DNA of 64,000 nt from Marinirhabdus gelatinilytica (lineage in GTDB: Bacteria; Bacteroidota; Bacteroidia; Flavobacteriales; Flavobacteriaceae). The notes under the pieces are model-generated. The model searched no databases and was not told the origin of the DNA. It worked only from the letters and a program-made list of their open reading frames with translations. The DNA lies in NCBI RefSeq assembly GCF_003353425.1, contig NZ_QRAO01000002.1:576975-640974 (forward strand). The letters are read 5' to 3'. How positions within the stretch are numbered: position 1 is the first letter of the stretch; each line of letters begins with the position of its first letter. Both the position numbers and the translations under genes were made by a program. Of the stretch, positions 62,301-64,000 are shown piece by piece.

Positions 62301-64000
62301 CAATACCGCAAATAGAGCGGGTGGTGGAATAGAGGACAATTCAACAAACGGTACAGGAACTATCACTTTGTTCAACGCTATAGTTGAAGACAACGATGCA
62401 GGAACGGCACCAGGTAATGGTGGGGGAATGCACATTACAGGCCCAGGAAATGCCACTGTTACAAATGGTTCGGTTTCTAACAATGTTGCCGCGCTTGAAG
62501 GTGGTGGTCTATGGAACGGATCTGGAACTATGACCGTAAACAATGTAACTATAGACGGAAACACCGCAAGTGGAGCCATGGCCAATGAAGGTGGTGGTGG
62601 AATTTTCAACGCTGGCGGAACGCTGGATGTTAATAATTCAACTATATCAAATAATGTAGCCGATGGTGCTGCAGGTTCTGGTGGTGGTATCCTGAATGAT
62701 GAAGGAACCCTAGTAGTTACTGCAACCACAATTTCAAACAATACATCGGTTAGAGCTGGTGGTGGAATTGAGGATAACAGTGTTGCAGGAAACACAACCA
62801 TCCTTACAAATGTTGATTTGACCGATAATAGTACAGCTTCTGCTCCCGGTAACGGAGGAGGATTGCACGTAACAGGACCAGGAGACACCAACATCCTTGG
62901 AGGAACCGTAAGTGGAAACACTGCATCTCTTGAAGGTGGAGGACTGTGGAACGGTGCTGGTTTAATGGTTGTTGAGAACACCGTAATTGATGCGAACACA
63001 GCCAGTGGTGCTATGGCCAACGAAGGTGGTGGAGGAATCTTCAACGCCGGCGGTACTATAGATATCATTGGAGCAACTATAACCAATAATGTAGCCGATG
63101 GTGCTGCAGGTTCTGGTGGTGGTATCCTGAATGACGAAGGATCCCTTACCGTAAGTGGAACTACAATCTCCGGTAACAGTGCAGTGAGAGCTGGTGGTGG
63201 TATCGAGGACAATAGTGTAGCTGGAAATACGCTCACACTTACAAGCACAGATTTAATGAACAATACCGCTGCAAGTGCTCCAGGTAATGGAGGAGGTCTT
63301 CATATTACAGGACCCGGTGACAGTGAAATAACCGATGGTACCGTAAGTGGAAACACAGCTGCCCTAGAAGGTGGTGGACTGTGGAACGGTGCAGGAACCA
63401 TGACAGTAAATGGTACCACAATAGATGGTAACACAGCAAGTGGAGCCATGGCCAACGAAGGTGGTGGAGGAATCTTCAACGCTGGAGGTACATTGGACGT
63501 GAGCAACGCTACCATTATGAACAACGTAGCCGATGGAGCCGCAGGTTCTGGAGGTGGAATCCTAAATGATGAAGGTGTATTGACAGTTTCAGCAACTACA
63601 ATTTCAAACAACACATCGGTGAGAGCTGGTGGTGGTATTGAGGACAACAGTGTAGCTGGAAATATGTTGATGTTGACCGATGTTAACTTAACCGACAACG
63701 CTACAGCTTCTGCTCCCGGAAATGGAGGAGGATTGCATATTACAGGTCCTGGAGACAGTACCATCTCTGGTGGAACCGTAAGCGGAAACACTGCTTCTCT
63801 TGAAGGCGGTGGACTGTGGAACGGAGCCGGAACTATGTCTGTAGACGCAACCGTGATAGATGGTAACATAGCAAGTGGAGCCATGGCCAACGAAGGTGGT
63901 GGAGGAATCTTCAACGCTGGAGGTACATTGGACGTGAGCAACGCTACCATTATGAACAACGTAGCCGATGGAGCCGCAGGTTCTGGAGGTGGAATCCTGA
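56347..64000 (+). CDS. Giant secreted beta-helix repeat protein, 5' part (partial)
   Basis: An ATG at 56347 opens a frame that stays open to the window end (2551 codons). A signal peptide (about 1-23, ending in A-L-A/Q) is followed by Gly/Asn-rich modules and an HYR-like domain (about 230-318; C-A-M-D-G to T-C-M-V-T-I-T). From about residue 550 come tandem repeats of a right-handed parallel beta-helix, with five glycine-rich rungs (G-G-G-x) per unit of about 145-153 residues. The T9SS tail would lie beyond the edge. Such proteins are large surface adhesins. Last copies are nearly identical at DNA level, a sign of recent expansion. Confidence 0.9.
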   Translation, partial: MKKTTWLFTAFFLIASLQLTLAQNEPPDFPNTGNGPSFNLVAGVNNFSGSLTTPADGQDRFQVVVGAGQQVNNVAFTFNTSGGASGFVQFGNDVINSPGGTLNGPYGPGTYNVLVNSNFAPGNAWTLDVTATNPPPCTDSTVPTVTAAPATICPGGSSTLNIAGTLNDATQWAIYTGSCGGTLVGTTTTNTFNVNPPNGSTTYFVRGEGGCVTPGTCGSTSVTSEDNTDPMITCAMDGSRNVDQGTNTYSVQGNEFDPTASSDNCAATVTITNNINNTATLSGESLPVGDTTVTWTADDGNGQTETCMVTITVQFDPNPVVAGTTGNDTFEVVLEGTEVVVDLNGAEVLRQPTADTSTLTLNGGDGNDSTTTDYSGGSFGFPITFNGQGQTGAPGDALTVTGATFTTQTLNYDIPGPDGNNGDIDVDGSTITYTGLEPINAGDAANTILNLPVAIANDATLQDSANAGEIEIVDNGATFEDTVIPNPTSTLTVNLGDAGDVLNVTTLDATYAAALIINGGAAATDSVQLTGVDLDTGNTGRGLYITETETLNITGGTISNNTAPIGGGVLIDNSTSGTPTTATISGATVSNNTATAGAATDGGGGIYNNGALLTISGNSLVSGNTALGVSGSGGGVLSLNGTLTVNSSTISGNSANRAGGGIEINGGIAYTFTNVTLDGNFIAAANPGNGGGFHVTGPANTTFIDCTVTNNTANEGGGLWNNSGIMTVTNTTITGNEAQGAAPTTGGGGIFNNGGTLTVNGGTAILSNTATGTSGSGGGIMSNAGDVTVSDIGTSVSNNSANRAGGGIEIIDGTLTTNDIDMNSNDAGGAAPNPGNGGFLHVSGIATVNINGGNINNNIAASEGGGVWNQAGSTMTLDNPNMSGNIASGNASDNGGGAIFNNGGDVIVLNTVIDGNTADGTLGSGGGIFSETPGTLTLTNVTLQNNTANRAGGGIEILSVAGETYTFTDLTLNNNTATGAGTAPGNGGGYHISGGGDSMFTNVLAQNNTAVEGGALWNGPGTMTITGADTQMDNNTATGDDPDQGGGALFNNGGTMNIDSFADIFNNLATGTSGSGGAILSTAGALNINGAALTSNSANRAGGGIEIIDGTATLIDLQLILNDVNGTAGTPNPGNGGGIHITGNATTVDVNGIVFLNTAASEGGGLWNNGGTMNVVGGGTIFPTTFIDNNTASGADATNGGGGIFNNGGTLSVANGTNIVNNIADGAAGSGGGIHSTGGTLTIDGTIITGNQAVRAGGGIEIAGGDLTMTGVTLNTNDAGVALGANPGNGGGLHVGGTGNADITGGTVDSNVAAAEGGGLWNAMGTMNVTDVPVTNNTASGPLAENGGGGLYNDGGTLNVMGTSTVIDNIADGAAGSGGGVLSTGGTVTLDGIVITGNQAVRAGGGIEIAGGDLTMTGVTLDMNDAGVALGANPGNGGGLHVGGTANADITGGTVDSNVAAAEGGGLWNGMGTMDITDVPVTNNTASGAMAINGGGGLYNDGGTMNVMGTSSVTGNIADGAAGSGGGILNAAGTLNLDGTIVTGNQSVRAGGGIEVADGTVTMTGVTLDGNDTGVALGANPGNGGGLHIGAGDITITGGTVDSNVAAAEGGGLWNGSGTMTVDAVPVTNNVASGALAENGGGGIYNDGGTLDILSGSTINNNLANGAAGSGGAILSTDGTVTIADINIFQNSANRAGGAIEIIDGNLNVNGTTIALNDVNGTAGTPNPGNGGGIHISGVATTLINDAAVSNNQAFNEGGGLWNQAGSTMNVLNTMVNTNTAVDGAGGGGIFNNGGNMGINNGTLQSNLATGTSGSGGGLLSTDGDIVVIGGMIDGNSANRAGGGIEIVDGMLDMTNTTLQGNDVDGNAGTPNPGNGGAVHVTGVAIVNMTGATVTGNDAASEGGGLWNQVGSTMTVDTSLIDNNQASGAAADNGGGGIFNNGGTLMVQTSTMITNNAANGAAGSGGGIQNVDGGSVTVNNSTVSNNTANRAGGGIEDNSTNGTGTITLFNAIVEDNDAGTAPGNGGGMHITGPGNATVTNGSVSNNVAALEGGGLWNGSGTMTVNNVTIDGNTASGAMANEGGGGIFNAGGTLDVNNSTISNNVADGAAGSGGGILNDEGTLVVTATTISNNTSVRAGGGIEDNSVAGNTTILTNVDLTDNSTASAPGNGGGLHVTGPGDTNILGGTVSGNTASLEGGGLWNGAGLMVVENTVIDANTASGAMANEGGGGIFNAGGTIDIIGATITNNVADGAAGSGGGILNDEGSLTVSGTTISGNSAVRAGGGIEDNSVAGNTLTLTSTDLMNNTAASAPGNGGGLHITGPGDSEITDGTVSGNTAALEGGGLWNGAGTMTVNGTTIDGNTASGAMANEGGGGIFNAGGTLDVSNATIMNNVADGAAGSGGGILNDEGVLTVSATTISNNTSVRAGGGIEDNSVAGNMLMLTDVNLTDNATASAPGNGGGLHITGPGDSTISGGTVSGNTASLEGGGLWNGAGTMSVDATVIDGNIASGAMANEGGGGIFNAGGTLDVSNATIMNNVADGAAGSGGGIL
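58150..64000 (+). repeat. Tandem repeat array of the giant protein (about 435-460 bp period)
   Basis: The rung G-G-G-G-I-F-N-N-G-G and its variants recur near 58150, 58590, 59030, 59480, 59944, 60388, 60829, 61265, 61705, 62152, 62590, 63025, 63463 and 63898, giving about 14 units to the edge. Copies at 60101 and 60542, and at 63439 and 63874, share long identical DNA stretches. Confidence 0.9.

Noticed and set aside
57090..63959. Many long minus-strand frames rich in proline and alanine opposite the giant gene
   Set aside because: They are the antisense of glycine codons (GGN read as CCN) in the repeat array, have no starts or signals of their own, and repeat with the same period as the sense gene.
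58150..64000. Regular repeats that might suggest a CRISPR array
   Set aside because: The period is about 435-460 bases, repeats are coding and imperfect, and there are no short spacers or cas genes.

Overview
The window reads as a chromosomal segment of a marine-type member of the Flavobacteriaceae (Bacteroidota). The support is an AT-rich genome, type IX secretion (T9SS) C-terminal tails, a TonB receptor with a carboxypeptidase-like N-terminal domain, the gliding genes gldF/gldG, promoters of the Bacteroidota form TAnnTTTG, and few Shine-Dalgarno sites. No rRNA, tRNA or CRISPR array was seen.

Layout. (1) 1-6152, minus strand: an outer-membrane barrel cut by the window edge, a TonB receptor overlapping a PQQ-type sugar dehydrogenase lipoprotein, and a small T9SS cargo protein. 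(2) 6619-10476, minus: a sulfur cluster of two YeeE/YedE half-transporters, a persulfide dioxygenase-rhodanese fusion, a TauE exporter and a Crp/Fnr regulator. Two near-perfect GTAAC-N4-GTTAC palindromes sit at identical distances upstream of two -7 boxes and probably are that regulator's operators. (3) 10499-27040, minus: a large copper-resistance region with CusB, DUF305, DUF2911, CopA P-type ATPase, NTF2-like, haem-binding and DUF3347 proteins, a multicopper oxidase fused to a CopB-like barrel, an HMA-AraC regulator, TolC, CusA and a Cys-rich HYC_CC_PP protein. A four-helix-bundle (S23/IVP) gene flanked by inverted GA/CT-rich tracts is inserted between cusA and tolC, and a miniature of the same tract arrangement lies in frame inside cusA.

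(4) 27162-44063: a genomic island of about 17 kb inserted at the 3' end of mnmE. Its far end keeps a copy of the last mnmE codons (F-C-I-G-K-stop). Next to mnmE it carries a tyrosine integrase, excisionase-like HTH proteins, a filamentous-phage-type (Phage_CRI-like) replication protein and an unrecognised 444-residue protein. The cargo is a probable four-gene defence operon (type IIG restriction-methylase, DUF6119-like protein, DUF2779 nuclease, GNAT), an AbiEii/DUF6922 toxin-antitoxin pair, a PIN-like protein, a strongly structured non-coding stretch and a DUF6266 protein.

(5) 44038-55907: core genes mnmE, a secreted PNGase F-like protein, a small membrane pair, dnaN, gldG, gldF (with a heptamer tandem repeat just before its start), a monooxygenase-like protein, SAM hydrolase, phoH and purC. 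(6) 56347 to the window end, plus strand: the first 2551 residues of a giant secreted beta-helix protein built of about 14 repeats of roughly 145-153 residues, each made of five glycine-rich rungs.

The least explained objects are the S23 element with its miniature relative, the paired Crp operators, and the defence cargo of the mnmE island. All functions are read from sequence alone; no database search was run.
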